Shown in pieces: positions 1 to 9,900 of a stretch of DNA of 64,000 bases (its first letter is position 1; each line of letters begins with the position of its first letter). The DNA is taken from the NCBI RefSeq assembly GCF_002303885.1, contig NZ_MRCM01000010.1:1-64000 (forward strand). The letters are read 5' to 3'. Under the pieces are notes generated by a model. The model saw only the letters and a program-made list of their open reading frames with translations, did no database searches and had not been told where the DNA came from. Position numbers and translations under genes: made by a program. The stretch comes from Flavobacterium sp. ACN2. GTDB lineage: Bacteria > Bacteroidota > Bacteroidia > Flavobacteriales > Flavobacteriaceae.

Positions 1-27
1 CGATGAACGCCTTCGCTGTTGCGGGTG

Positions 28-57
28 CAAAAGTAGAACCTTTTTCCGCTTACGCAA
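28..57 (-). promoter_or_regulatory. Strong Bacteroidota promoter facing out of the window, probably for an rRNA or tRNA operon
   Basis: On the minus strand there is TTG (plus positions 55-57), 19 nt, then TACTTTTG (28-35), a full match to the Bacteroidota consensus TTG-N17-23-TAnnTTTG. The following bases, GCACCCGC and then GTTCATCG at the window edge, resemble leaders of stable-RNA operons in this group. The transcribed gene lies left of position 1 and is not visible, so its identity is inferred. Confidence 0.6.
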
Positions 58-314
58 GCTTTTTCAAAGAGTTTTTTTGATATTTTTTCCATGTTTTTCT
101 TAACATTCTAATAACTCGCCGTTTACATTTTAACTTTTTTCAATTCCCTGTGCGGTTTTTCTTCGTTTTGCTTCTCTTTGGGGTATTCCGCCACAAAGGC
201 GCTAGGGCTCAAAGCTGGATTTTATTTAATCTCGCAAAGGCGCAGAGGCGCAAAGTTTCTTTTTGGTGCTGGTTTTTCTTCTGGGACCGTCCATTCTTCC
301 CTGTTTTTTTTCTT

Positions 315-415
315 CTGGAAACCGGTGCCCTAGCCCCGATAGAAGCAGAAATCCTTTTGTGCCGGGGTTCGGCACAAAAGATTGGAGCGGATAGCGGGAT
401 TAAGCTCCTTATTAT
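315..415. repeat. Candidate interspersed repeat with internal hairpin
   Basis: This patch is clearly richer in G+C than its surroundings. It contains a perfect 11-bp hairpin, CTTTTGTGCCG (354-364) with CGGCACAAAAG (370-380), flanked by GATAG-containing phrases near 338 and 391. It resembles short structured repeats I associate with Flavobacterium intergenic regions. No second copy is present in this window, so copy number cannot be shown here. Confidence 0.45.
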
Positions 416-489
416 ATATTGTATAAAAGGCTTCGACTTCGCTCAGCCAGACAATCTAAGTTTTCTAATTATATATATGTACAAAAACA

Positions 490-520
490 AACCCGACAGA
501 TTTTAAAAAACTGTCGGGTT
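490..520 (-). terminator. Terminator after the DUF4294 gene
   Basis: Perfect 10-bp stem AACCCGACAG (490-499) with CTGTCGGGTT (511-520) and an A/T-rich loop, just downstream of the minus-strand DUF4294 gene. Confidence 0.75.
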
Positions 521-544
521 TATATACCTTATATATATGTATAC

Positions 545-1225
545 TTATTTCTTGTTTAGATCTTTTGCTTTTTGCTGCCATTTTTCGGCTAGATCTTCAT
601 AATCCAAGGGATTGGCTGGCTTTTGATTTGCTAATCTGCCAGATTCAAATGCTCTTACCAAAATGGTTTCTATCAAATAGTCTTCATTTACATCGTAGGG
701 TTTGTATTCTTCTTTTAAACTAATATCAAACAAATTGGCGGTGGTATTCGAAACGAAGGCTTTGAATCCGCTTTTTAGTGTTTTTATGAGTTCATACGTT
801 GTAATTCCTGTTTGGCGGTGGACTAGCTTTACTAAAATTTGTCCTTGTTTTCTAGAAAGTTTTTTAAGCCTTTCTTCGAATTCATTATTTAGATAATCTT
901 CTACAATTTTGAAATACTTCTTTTTTTCACGGTTGGTTTTCAAACGCGCCATTCCGTTATTCAATGCCGTTAATCGCTCTGCAGCCAATTTTGCATAAGG
1001 ATAAACTTTATAAACTCTATTTTGAAGAATTTGAAATTGTTTCATTTCTTCTGGACTCATCTTCTGTCCTTTTGAAATAATTATTTCTGGCAGTTGAATG
1101 GTGTCGCCTAAAATAGAATCTTTCTCTGTTAATATATATCCCATTTGTTCGTTCTCTTTGGGAGTAACTTGGGCTTTAGAAGAAAAACAAACTAAGAGTA
1201 TAAATAAAAAGGTGGTTAATCTCAT
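545..1225 (-). CDS. DUF4294 domain secreted protein
   Basis: A 226-residue protein of unknown function that matches the Bacteroidota DUF4294 family in length and pattern. I placed the start at 1225 rather than the upstream ATG at 1264, because from 1225 it begins with a clear signal peptide (MRLTTFLFILLVCFSSKAQ). The mature part is charged and helical. It carries the family core with YPYAKLAAERL (roughly residues 80-90) and the stretch VKLVHRQTGITTYELIK further on. It is probably periplasmic or surface-exposed. It is transcribed divergently from the M42 peptidase, sharing about 80 bp of upstream DNA, and ends at a strong terminator. No catalytic motif is visible. Confidence 0.85.
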   Translation of the reverse strand: MRLTTFLFILLVCFSSKAQVTPKENEQMGYILTEKDSILGDTIQLPEIIISKGQKMSPEEMKQFQILQNRVYKVYPYAKLAAERLTALNNGMARLKTNREKKKYFKIVEDYLNNEFEERLKKLSRKQGQILVKLVHRQTGITTYELIKTLKSGFKAFVSNTTANLFDISLKEEYKPYDVNEDYLIETILVRAFESGRLANQKPANPLDYEDLAEKWQQKAKDLNKK

Positions 1226-1306
1226 TGAATCATAATTTAAGTGTAAAATTATATATTTATACACAACTCTAATACCAAATTTATATTTTAGCAGAAAAAT
1301 ATTTTT

Positions 1307-2395
1307 ATGAGCACAAATTCTATCTTAAATGATACTTCTATAGCATTCTTAGAAAGCTACCTAAATAACGCTTCTCCTACTGGTTACGAAAGTGAAGGCC
1401 AGAAACTTTGGATGGAGTATTTGAAACCTTATGTTGACACTTTTATAACGGATACTTATGGAACTGCTGTTGGAGTAATCAATCCTGATGCTCCGTACAA
1501 AGTTGTTATTGAGGGACATGCTGATGAAATTTCGTGGTATGTAAATTATATTACGGAAGATGGTTTAATATATGTTATTAGAAATGGTGGTTCTGATCAT
1601 CAGATTGCTCCTTCTAAAAGAGTCAATATTCATACTAAAAATGGAATCGTTAAAGGTGTTTTTGGATGGCCTGCAATTCATACTCGTTTGCGCGACAAGG
1701 AAGAGATTCCTAAACTAAGTAATATTTTTATTGATTTAGGTTGCGAAAACAAAGAGCAAGTTGAAGCTTTAGGCGTTCATGTTGGATGTGTTATTACTTA
1801 TCCAGATGAATTTATGATTTTGAACGAAAACAAATTTGTCTGCCGTGCGATCGACAATAGAATGGGCGGTTTTATGATTGCTGAAGTGGCTCGTTTATTA
1901 AAAGAAAACAATAAAACCCTTCCTTTTGGTTTATATATTGTAAATTCTGTTCAGGAGGAAATTGGTCTTCGCGGTGCCGAGATGATCGCACACAGAATAA
2001 AACCAAATGTTGCCATTGTTACCGATGTTTGCCATGACACCACTACTCCAATGATTGATAAAAAAGTGGAAGGCGACCTTAAAATGGGGAAAGGTCCTGT
2101 TATTGGGTACTCTCCTGCTATTCAGAATAAACTTCGCGATTTGATTGTAGATACTGCCGAAGAAAACAAAATTCCTTTTCAGAGACATGCTACTTCTCGT
2201 GCAACAGGGACAGATACTGATGCTTTTGCTTATAGTAATGGAGGTGTTCCTTCTGCATTGATTTCGCTTCCTTTGCGATATATGCATACAACTGTAGAAA
2301 TGGTTCATAGAGAGGATGTTGAAAATGTTATTCAATTGATTTATGAGTCATTACAGAAGATTGAGAACAATGAGACGTTCTCTTATTTCAATTAA
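1307..2395 (+). CDS. M42 family metallopeptidase (glutamyl aminopeptidase / deblocking aminopeptidase type)
   Basis: A 362-residue cytosolic peptidase with no signal peptide, of normal length for family M42. The di-metal site is visible: GHADEIS (His71, Asp73), AIDNRMGG with the bridging Asp near residue 185, the catalytic pair in VQEEIGLRG (Glu217/Glu218), TDVCHD near 240, and the C-terminal HTTVEMVH with a metal-binding His. Members remove N-terminal residues from peptides as large oligomers. Some are annotated as endoglucanase M, which is historical. The gene stands alone, followed by a terminator at 2412-2443. Its substrate cannot be read from the sequence. Confidence 0.92.
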   Translation: MSTNSILNDTSIAFLESYLNNASPTGYESEGQKLWMEYLKPYVDTFITDTYGTAVGVINPDAPYKVVIEGHADEISWYVNYITEDGLIYVIRNGGSDHQIAPSKRVNIHTKNGIVKGVFGWPAIHTRLRDKEEIPKLSNIFIDLGCENKEQVEALGVHVGCVITYPDEFMILNENKFVCRAIDNRMGGFMIAEVARLLKENNKTLPFGLYIVNSVQEEIGLRGAEMIAHRIKPNVAIVTDVCHDTTTPMIDKKVEGDLKMGKGPVIGYSPAIQNKLRDLIVDTAEENKIPFQRHATSRATGTDTDAFAYSNGGVPSALISLPLRYMHTTVEMVHREDVENVIQLIYESLQKIENNETFSYFN

Positions 2396-2411
2396 AACAA
2401 TACCTTATATT

Positions 2412-2443
2412 AAATTCGGCTGTTTCTCAAAATGGCCGAATTT
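2412..2443 (+). terminator. Terminator after the M42 peptidase
   Basis: Stem AAATTCGGC (2412-2420) pairs with GCCGAATTT (2435-2443). It ends only 17 nt before the response-regulator start, so some read-through into that gene is possible. Confidence 0.65.
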
Positions 2444-2460
2444 ATAAATTTCCTTCAAGA

Positions 2461-3141
2461 ATGAAAATACTACTACTCGAAGACGATTTTACTTTGTCTA
2501 AAGAAATCTCAGCATTCTTTACCTCTAAGAAGTTCGAGTGTATTGCTTATTATGATGGTTCGTTGTTACTGAAAAAATATTTTCCGTACGAATACGATTT
2601 GATTATTCTTGACATCAATGTCCCTGGATTAAACGGAATAGAAGTTTGCAAAGGCATTCGTAAAATCGATAATAAAACGCCAATAATCATGCTGACTGCT
2701 TTTAGTGAAATCGAAGATAAACTATCTTCTTTTGATAGTGGCGCAGATGATTATTTAGTTAAACCATTTCATTTTGAAGAATTATACGCTAGAGTACAAT
2801 CTCTTTTAAGACGAAAGGAAGTTCCGCAGCAGATAGAAAGCAAAATTGCAATCAAAGATTTAGAAATTTTTGAAGAAGATATGAAGGTCTTTAGATCTAA
2901 TGAAGAAATTAAACTTACTCCGAAAGAATTTAAGTTGATTTTAATTTTGGCTCATGCCAAAGGAAAAGTGCTTTCGAAACAATTTATTGCTGAAAAACTT
3001 TGGGACTATCATATTGAAACCAATCAAAATACCATTGAAGTTTACATTAACTTTTTGAGAAAGAAAATAGACAAAGATCACGAAATAAAACTTATCCGTA
3101 CCAAAGTTGGCTACGGCTATTATCTAAGCGATCAAGAATGA
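2461..3141 (+). CDS. OmpR-family response regulator, probably metal-responsive
   Basis: A 226-residue two-domain regulator. The receiver domain has the acidic pair in LLEDDF, the phospho-acceptor Asp51 (IILDINVPG), Thr79 and Lys101 (LVKPF). The C-terminal winged helix spans about 130-225, with LTPKEFKLI and the wing motif IRTKVGYGYYL. Its stop overlaps the start of the kinase gene by 4 nt (ATGA), so the two are co-translated. The RND efflux operon follows directly, as in CusRS/CzcRS systems. Three TTTTAAG repeats at 4504-4533 are candidate binding sites. The metal sensed is not determinable. Confidence 0.9.
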   Translation: MKILLLEDDFTLSKEISAFFTSKKFECIAYYDGSLLLKKYFPYEYDLIILDINVPGLNGIEVCKGIRKIDNKTPIIMLTAFSEIEDKLSSFDSGADDYLVKPFHFEELYARVQSLLRRKEVPQQIESKIAIKDLEIFEEDMKVFRSNEEIKLTPKEFKLILILAHAKGKVLSKQFIAEKLWDYHIETNQNTIEVYINFLRKKIDKDHEIKLIRTKVGYGYYLSDQE

Positions 3142-4499
3142 CATTAAAAAATAGAATATCACTTTTAGTAAGTTTACTGTTTACCATCCTTTTCGGACTG
3201 GCATCTACAGTGATATTCATTTTGTATTCTAATTATAGAAAAGAAGAGTTCCGTGATCGATTAGAAATTAAAGCTTTATCGAACATCAAATTATTGGTGA
3301 ATGTCAAACAGATCGATAACCAGCTTTTAAAAATAATAGATCAAAATTCTATCAATAAACTATATGACGAGAAAACCTTAGTTTTCGATTCTAATTATAA
3401 GCTAATCTATAGTAGTATTGACGATGCCAAAATTAATTGGTCGGTTGAAGACTTGAAATATTTAAAAAAGAATAAAACATTTTTTAAGCAACAAGGAGAT
3501 TATGAAGTCTATGGCGTTTTTTATGATACAAACGACAAGGACTTTTATGCTTTGATATCAGCAACTGATGATTATGGAAAAAAGAAATTACTTTTTTTAA
3601 GGTACACATTAGTTGTTTCATATATTTTCTTTACTACGATCTGCTGGCTATTAACCTCTTTTATGGTTAGAAAAGCGATGAATCCGCTTCTTGCTTTTCA
3701 TCAAAAAATAAAAAACATTAACGAAAATAATCTCGATACCAGAATTGCATCCAACAGCACCAAAAATGAAGTCGATCTGCTTGCCGATGAGTTTAATTTT
3801 ATGATGGATCGAATTGAAGTTTCGTATCAAAAACAGAAGGAATTTACTGCTCATGCTTCACATGAATTAAGAACACCGCTTTCTAGAATGACTTCTCAGA
3901 TTGAAAACGCTATTGCCGATCCAGATCTAAAACCGAAGAATAATTCTTTCCTTAAAAATATATTGGCTGATGTTAATCATTTGGGCGAACTAATTAATTC
4001 GTTGCTTATTCTTTCAAAAATTGACAATAGAAATACAGAAAACATCGAAATTCAGCGTCTAGATGAAATTTTATTTTCTTCAATAGAAAAAATCAACAAA
4101 ACATTTCCCGATTTTGCTATTCTTTTTGAAATGGAAGAAAGTGATGATCTGGATACTGCTTTGGAAATAAAAGGAAACAAAAATCTTTTGGAAATTGCTT
4201 TAACTAATATCTTAAAAAATGCCTACATCTATTCGGACAATAAACAGGCAAAAGTAAAAATAAGCACAGACCATTATCATCTTATCATTTCTGTTTCGAA
4301 TACAGGAGAGACTTTAAACGAAGAAGAACAAAAAAATCTTTTTGAGCCTTTTATGCGTGGACAAAATTCAAAAAGAACTTCTGGCTTTGGACTTGGCTTA
4401 AGAATTGTTCATCGTATTCTGACGGTTCACAAAGCTAACATAACCTACTCAACTCCAAATATTAACACGAATTTATTTCAATTATTTTTCGAATTGTAA
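3138..4499 (+). CDS. Sensor histidine kinase, partner of the OmpR-type regulator
   Basis: A 453-residue inner-membrane kinase. A first membrane helix at about residues 9-30, a periplasmic sensor of about 130 residues and a second helix at about 158-178 are followed by HAMP, then HisKA with the phospho-acceptor His242 (HASHELRTPLSR). The HATPase domain has ILKNAYIYSD (N box) and GFGLGLRIV (G box). The periplasmic part has no obvious His/Cys/Met metal cluster, so sensing of metal or envelope stress is inferred only from the downstream pump. The gene overlaps the regulator by 4 nt. Confidence 0.9.
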   Translation: MTLKNRISLLVSLLFTILFGLASTVIFILYSNYRKEEFRDRLEIKALSNIKLLVNVKQIDNQLLKIIDQNSINKLYDEKTLVFDSNYKLIYSSIDDAKINWSVEDLKYLKKNKTFFKQQGDYEVYGVFYDTNDKDFYALISATDDYGKKKLLFLRYTLVVSYIFFTTICWLLTSFMVRKAMNPLLAFHQKIKNINENNLDTRIASNSTKNEVDLLADEFNFMMDRIEVSYQKQKEFTAHASHELRTPLSRMTSQIENAIADPDLKPKNNSFLKNILADVNHLGELINSLLILSKIDNRNTENIEIQRLDEILFSSIEKINKTFPDFAILFEMEESDDLDTALEIKGNKNLLEIALTNILKNAYIYSDNKQAKVKISTDHYHLIISVSNTGETLNEEEQKNLFEPFMRGQNSKRTSGFGLGLRIVHRILTVHKANITYSTPNINTNLFQLFFEL

Positions 4500-4503
4500 A
4501 CTT

Positions 4504-4544
4504 TTTTAAGCTATTTTTAAGGTAGATTTTAAGCTCCCCTAAAG
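4504..4544 (+). promoter_or_regulatory. Direct-repeat operator array upstream of the RND operon
   Basis: TTTTAAG occurs at 4504-4510, 4515-4521 and 4527-4533, with a weak fourth copy at 4538-4544, giving starts 11, 12 and 11 nt apart. One-helical-turn direct repeats are the usual target form of OmpR/PhoB-type regulators, and the gene for one lies directly upstream. A near-consensus -7 element (CATATTTG, 4556-4563) follows, about 20 nt before the tolC-like start codon. Binding is inferred. Confidence 0.55.
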
Positions 4545-4583
4545 CCTGTTGATAGCATATTTGTATAACTCAAAATCAATACA

Positions 4584-5831
4584 ATGAAAAAGTTATTCGC
4601 ATTGCTGTTATTTGCAGTTTTGAATCAGACTGCAATAGCGCAAAAAACAGTCACTCTTCAGGACTGTGAAAGCCAATTTTTAAAAAAGAATTTATTCTTG
4701 CTGGCATCGCAATACAACATCGATGCATCAAAAGCTCTAGCCATTCAGGCGCGCATTTGGGAAAACCCCGTAATAACAGCCGAACTGAATGCATACAACC
4801 CAGAAAGAGATAAGTTTTTTGACATAGGCAAAGAGGGTCAAAAAGTATTTGGCATTGAGCAACTTATTTATCTTGGCGGTAAAAAGCGTAATGAAATCAA
4901 ACTTGCACAAACCAATGCGCAATTGGCAGAACTTTCATTCAATGATTTACTGCGCACTTTAAAACTACAGTTGCGTAAAAGCTTTTACACCGTTTATTAC
5001 AACACTAAAAACCTTGAAAATACTGATAAACAGTTAGCTCATATCGAAAATTTGATCAATTCTTATTCAGTTCAAGCTCAAAAAGGGAATATTCCTTTAA
5101 AGGATGTTGTTCGTTTACAATCGTTGTATCTCAACTTCAAAAATGAACGATTGGAAGTAATAAACAATAATATAGATGAACAAGCTAATCTGAAACTGCT
5201 GTTGAATGAAACTGAAAATGTAATTCCTTCTGTTAGCAAAGACGATTCGAATAAATATTTAAAAGTTATTGCTTTTGATCTTAAAAGCTTTGAAGAACAA
5301 GCTATTGCAAATCGACCTGATTATTTAGCAAAACAAAAAGAGATTGAAGCTAATGAATTGAATGTAAAATGGCAGAAATCACTTGCGATTCCAGATCTTA
5401 CTTTAGGAGCCAATTATGATCAGCGAAGTGGAGCTTTCAACAACGAAGCCAATGTTAGTGTTGGGATTCCGTTGCCGTTATGGAATAAGAACAAAGGAAA
5501 CATTAAGTATGCCCAAACTATTTTAGAACAATCTAAGGTTGAAAAACAGAATTTTGAACTGCAACTTCAAACTGAAATTACTTCGGCTTGGACAAAATGG
5601 GATGAATCGAGACAAAACTACAGTGTGATTAAGCCAACGGTAAACTCAGACTTTGAAGCCGTTTACAATGGAATGCTTACCAATTTTCAGAAACGAAATG
5701 TAAGCCTTTTAGAATTTACCGATTTTATGGAAAGCTACAATCAGGCCATAATTCAGTTAAACGAATTAAAGAAAAAAGTAGTAATCGCCGGCGAAGAATT
5801 AAATAGTACCATTAACAAAGATTTATTTTAA
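4584..5831 (+). CDS. TolC-family outer membrane channel of a metal efflux system
   Basis: A 415-residue outer membrane efflux protein of the CzcC/CusC kind. It has a cleavable signal peptide (to about residue 20, ...NQTAIAQ) and two homologous long-helix halves, with typical phrases such as FGIEQLIYLGGKKRNEIKLA and GIPLPLWNKNKGN. It forms the exit duct of the tripartite pump with the two genes downstream, 12 nt and 4 nt apart. It lies under the TTTTAAG array and so is probably controlled by the upstream two-component system. Confidence 0.9.
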   Translation: MKKLFALLLFAVLNQTAIAQKTVTLQDCESQFLKKNLFLLASQYNIDASKALAIQARIWENPVITAELNAYNPERDKFFDIGKEGQKVFGIEQLIYLGGKKRNEIKLAQTNAQLAELSFNDLLRTLKLQLRKSFYTVYYNTKNLENTDKQLAHIENLINSYSVQAQKGNIPLKDVVRLQSLYLNFKNERLEVINNNIDEQANLKLLLNETENVIPSVSKDDSNKYLKVIAFDLKSFEEQAIANRPDYLAKQKEIEANELNVKWQKSLAIPDLTLGANYDQRSGAFNNEANVSVGIPLPLWNKNKGNIKYAQTILEQSKVEKQNFELQLQTEITSAWTKWDESRQNYSVIKPTVNSDFEAVYNGMLTNFQKRNVSLLEFTDFMESYNQAIIQLNELKKKVVIAGEELNSTINKDLF

Positions 5832-5843
5832 AACAGTAAAGAA

Positions 5844-6929
5844 ATGAAACATACATTATTCATAGGAATCGCAATTGCAAGTCTATCTCTAACAGGTTGC
5901 AAAAAACAAGTAGAGAATCCTGAAACAAATACGTCTTTTGTTTTAAGTAATACTATGCTAAAAAGCACTACAACAGCCGAAGCTAAAACTCAGCCCTTGA
6001 AAAATGAACTTAGTTTTTACGGAAAAATTACTGCTGACAACAATAAAATGATTGATGTTTACCCGCTAGTTGGTGGAAATGTTATGAAGGTAAATGTTGA
6101 ACTTGGGGATTATGTAAAAAAAGGACAAGTTCTTGCGACAATAAAAAGTACCGATGTAGCCGATTTTGAAAAACAAGCTATAGATGCTAAAAGTGATTTG
6201 CTTGTTGCGAAGAATAATTTAAAAGTTGCTCAAGAATTGTTTGATGGTAAACTAAATTCTGAAAGCGATGTTCTCCAAGCGAAATCTGAAGTAAATAAAG
6301 CGCAGTCGCAATTAAGCAAGATTCAAGAGACTTATAAAATTTACAATATCAAAGCGGGATCTATTTACGAAGTAACGGCACCTATAAGCGGTTTTATAAT
6401 TCAAAAAAGCATTAATCAAGATATGCTTTTACGTAACGACCGTTCTGAAAACATATTTGATATTGCAGAAATTAGTGAAGTTTGGGCAATGGCCAATATT
6501 AATGAAATCGACATTAATAAAGTAAAGTTAGGAACTTCTGCCGCTGTAACTACTTTAAGCTACCCTGATAGAGTATTTCAAGGAAAAGTAGACAAAATCT
6601 ACAATGTAATTGATCCAGAAACTAAAGCAATGCAGGCTAGAATCAAACTAAGCAATCCAGATTATATGCTTAAGCCAGATATGAATGCTAATATTAAATT
6701 GTCTTTCAACGAAAATCAATCTATGATAGCCGTGCCGAGTAAAGCAATTGTTTTTGATAAAAGTAAAAACTTTGTTGTGGTATTTAAAGACCGTAATAAT
6801 ATAGAAACAAGACAAGTAGAAGTTTACAGAGTTGTTGGTGATACTACTTACATTTCAAGCGGATTGAAAGAGAATGAAAAAGTAATCACAAACAATCAGC
6901 TATTTATTTATGGTGCTTTAAACAACTAA
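5844..6929 (+). CDS. RND periplasmic adaptor (membrane fusion) lipoprotein, CzcB-like
   Basis: A 361-residue adaptor with a lipoprotein signal (lipobox LTGC, Cys about 19), so probably anchored to a membrane and linking pump and channel. A lipoyl-like half motif near residues 73-100 (VYPLVGGNVMKVNVELGDYVKKGQVL), an alpha-hairpin, the second lipoyl half and a beta-barrel with membrane-proximal domain follow in normal order. It lacks a His- or Met-rich N-terminal extension that would point to a particular metal. It sits in the middle of the tripartite operon. Confidence 0.9.
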   Translation: MKHTLFIGIAIASLSLTGCKKQVENPETNTSFVLSNTMLKSTTTAEAKTQPLKNELSFYGKITADNNKMIDVYPLVGGNVMKVNVELGDYVKKGQVLATIKSTDVADFEKQAIDAKSDLLVAKNNLKVAQELFDGKLNSESDVLQAKSEVNKAQSQLSKIQETYKIYNIKAGSIYEVTAPISGFIIQKSINQDMLLRNDRSENIFDIAEISEVWAMANINEIDINKVKLGTSAAVTTLSYPDRVFQGKVDKIYNVIDPETKAMQARIKLSNPDYMLKPDMNANIKLSFNENQSMIAVPSKAIVFDKSKNFVVVFKDRNNIETRQVEVYRVVGDTTYISSGLKENEKVITNNQLFIYGALNN

Positions 6930-6933
6930 GAAC

Positions 6934-9900
6934 ATGAACAAATTCATAAAAAACATTATTGCTTTCTCTTTAAAGAATAAAGCATTTACCTTCTTTTGGG
7001 TAGGATTATTGGCTGTTGCTGGATTTATTTCTTTCAAAAATATGCCTATCGACGCTTTCCCTGACGTTACCAATACACAGATTATCATCATCACGCAATG
7101 GAACGGGAAAAGTGCTGAAGAGGTAGAGCGTTTTGTAACCTCTCCAATTGAAATTGCGATGAACTCTGTTCAAAAGAAAACAAGCGTTCGAAGCATTACC
7201 ATGTTTGGCTTATCGGTTATAAAAATTATTTTTGACGATGGCGTAGATGATACTTTTGCCCGTTTCCAAGTAAACAATTTATTGAAGAATGTTTCACTTC
7301 CCGATGATGTAGAACCAGATGTTCAGCCACCTTATGGCCCAACAGGAGAAATTTTTAGATATATTGTAAAAAGCAACAGTAGAGATAGTAGAGAATTATT
7401 GACATACCAAAACTGGGTAATTGATAAACAGCTTCGTTCTCTTCCTGGTGTTGCCGATCTAAATGTATTTGGTGGACAAACTAAAACATACGAAGTTGGA
7501 GTTGATCCGATTAAACTAGCCAAATATAATATTACGCCACTACAAGTTTATAATGCGGTAAATGCTGGAAACTTAAACGTGGGAGGTGATGTTATTGAAA
7601 AAAACGGACAAGCTTTTGTTGTTCGCGGTGTTGGTTTATTAAAATCAAAGGCAGATATTGGAAATATTATTGTTGATGATGCTGGCGGAAATCCAATTTT
7701 AGTTAAAAATCTAGCAGAAGTTTATGAAAGTTCAATGCCAAGAGTTGGTCAGACCGGTCTTGGAGATAATGACGATGCCGTTGAAGGAATTGTAGTAATG
7801 AGAAAAGGTGAAAACCCTCAAGAAACACTTGCCCTTATAAAAGCAAAAATCAAAGATCTAAATGATAATGTCTTGCCAAAAGATATTAAAATTGAAACTT
7901 TCTACGATCGTGATAATCTGATGAATTTTACGACCGAAACGGTAATGCATAACTTATTTGAAGGTATTATTCTGGTTACGGTCGTGGTATTCTTATTTAT
8001 GGCAGACTGGAGAACTACTTTTACAGTTTCGATCGTAATTCCGCTTTCTTTATTATTTGCTTTTTTATGTCTTAAAATGATGGGAATGAGCGCCAACTTA
8101 TTAAGTTTAGGTGCTGTCGATTTCGGAATTATCATTGATGGAGCCGTTGTAATGGTCGAAGGCTTATTTGTAGTTTTAGATCATCGAGCGCATCAATTGG
8201 GCATGGAGAAATTTAATAAAATTGCCAAAGGAAGCTTGATCAAAAGAACAGGAACTGAAATGGGTAAAGCCATTTTCTTTTCAAAGTTAATCATTATCAC
8301 GGCTTTGCTTCCTATCTTCTCGTTCCAGAAAGTAGAAGGAAAAATGTTCTCTCCCCTAGCCTTTACATTAGGCTTTGCATTGTTGGGAGCCCTTATATTT
8401 ACACTAACTTTAGTACCTGTTCTTTCGCATATTTTATTGAATAAAAATGTAAAAGAAAAACACAATCCGTTTGTTAATTTTTGGGATCGAATTGTTTCTA
8501 AAGGTTTTGCATGGACATTCAAGCATAAAGTACAAACTCTAATTGCCTCTACGGCGTTACTAGTTGGGGTTTTCTTTTCTGCAGGTTTCTTAGGAACAGA
8601 ATTTTTACCTCAATTAAATGAGGGTGCATTATGGGTTACTGCCGAATTACCAATGAGTACTTCTCTTCCCGAAAGTGTTAAAACAGCGGCAATAATTAGA
8701 AAAGACTTAGAAAGTTTTCCAGAGGTAAAAAAGGTATTATCGCAAACTGGACGAAGCAATGACGGAACCGATCCAAATGGTTTTGGGTTTATTCAGCTAC
8801 AAGTAGACTTAATTCCGCAAAAAGAATGGAAACGTAAAATCTCTATGGATGAATTGATTAATGAAATGGATGAAAAACTAAAAGTCCACCAAGGGATAAC
8901 CTACAATTACTCGCAACCTGTAATTGATAACGTTGCAGAATCGGTAGCGGGATTTAAAGCATCAAATGCGGTTAAAATTTATGGCGATGATTTGAATAAA
9001 TTGGATCAGCTCGCAAATGAAGTTTTGGCACAGATTAAAAATATTCCAGGTATTAAAGATGCTGGTATTTTAAGAAATGTTGGTCAGCCAGAAATAAGCG
9101 TTATTCTTGATCGAGAAAAAATGGCAGCTTACGGAGTAACTTTAAGTGATGCTCAAGCGGTTTTAGAATTAGCTTTTGGAGGAAAAACAGCAACTGAAAA
9201 ATACGAGGATGAGAAAAAATTTGATGTTCGTGTTCGTTTTTCAAAAGAATATAGAAAAGACGAAAAAGATTTGGAAGAAATTAAAGTTCCAACGATTAAC
9301 GGAATCAAAATTCCTTTAAAAGAAATTTGCGACATCAAAACCATTACAGGTCCGGCATTTATTTACAGAGATAATACCAAGCGTTTTATAGGAGTTAAAT
9401 TTTCTGTTCGTGATCGAGATTTAGGAAGTACCATTGCTGAAGCACAATCAAAAGTAAATAAATTGAAACTTCCTGCAGGTTACACAACAGGTTGGACAGG
9501 AGAATTTGAAAATCAAGTTCGTGCCAGTGCTCGTTTAGCACAAGTGGTACCGATAAGTTTAATTGGAATTTTTGTTCTTTTATTTATTTTGTTTGGAAAC
9601 TTTAAGGATTCTCTTCTTGTTCTTGCCAACGTTCCATTTGCCATTATTGGCGGAATCATTGCGCTTCATATTACAGGAATGAATTTCGGAATTTCTGCTG
9701 GAGTTGGATTTATTGCTCTTTTAGGAATTTGTATTCAAAATGGAGTTATTCTGATTTCTGAATTCCATCATAATCTGAAAGCAAAATTCTCACTCGAAGA
9801 ATCTATTTTTAGAGGAGTAAAAGCTAGAACAAGAGCTGTAGTTATGACTGCCTTAATGGCTTCTATTGGTCTTATGCCCGCTGCAATTTCTACAGGAATT

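Larger units (their letters stand above)
1..544. other. Gene-free left edge with outward promoter and repeat remnants
   Basis: No convincing gene lies here. A 118-codon open frame at 150-506 has no family resemblance, an odd Phe/Trp-rich composition and overlaps repeat-like sequence, so I do not call it. The stretch holds an outward-facing promoter near the left end, pieces of G+C-richer interspersed repeat (about 180-260 and 315-415), a short phrase near 430-455 that also looks repeat-derived, and a terminator before the DUF4294 gene. Confidence 0.6.

Noticed and set aside
150..506. 118-codon open frame at the left edge
   Set aside because: Odd Phe/Trp/Arg composition, no family likeness, and it runs across repeat-derived G+C-rich sequence and a terminator.
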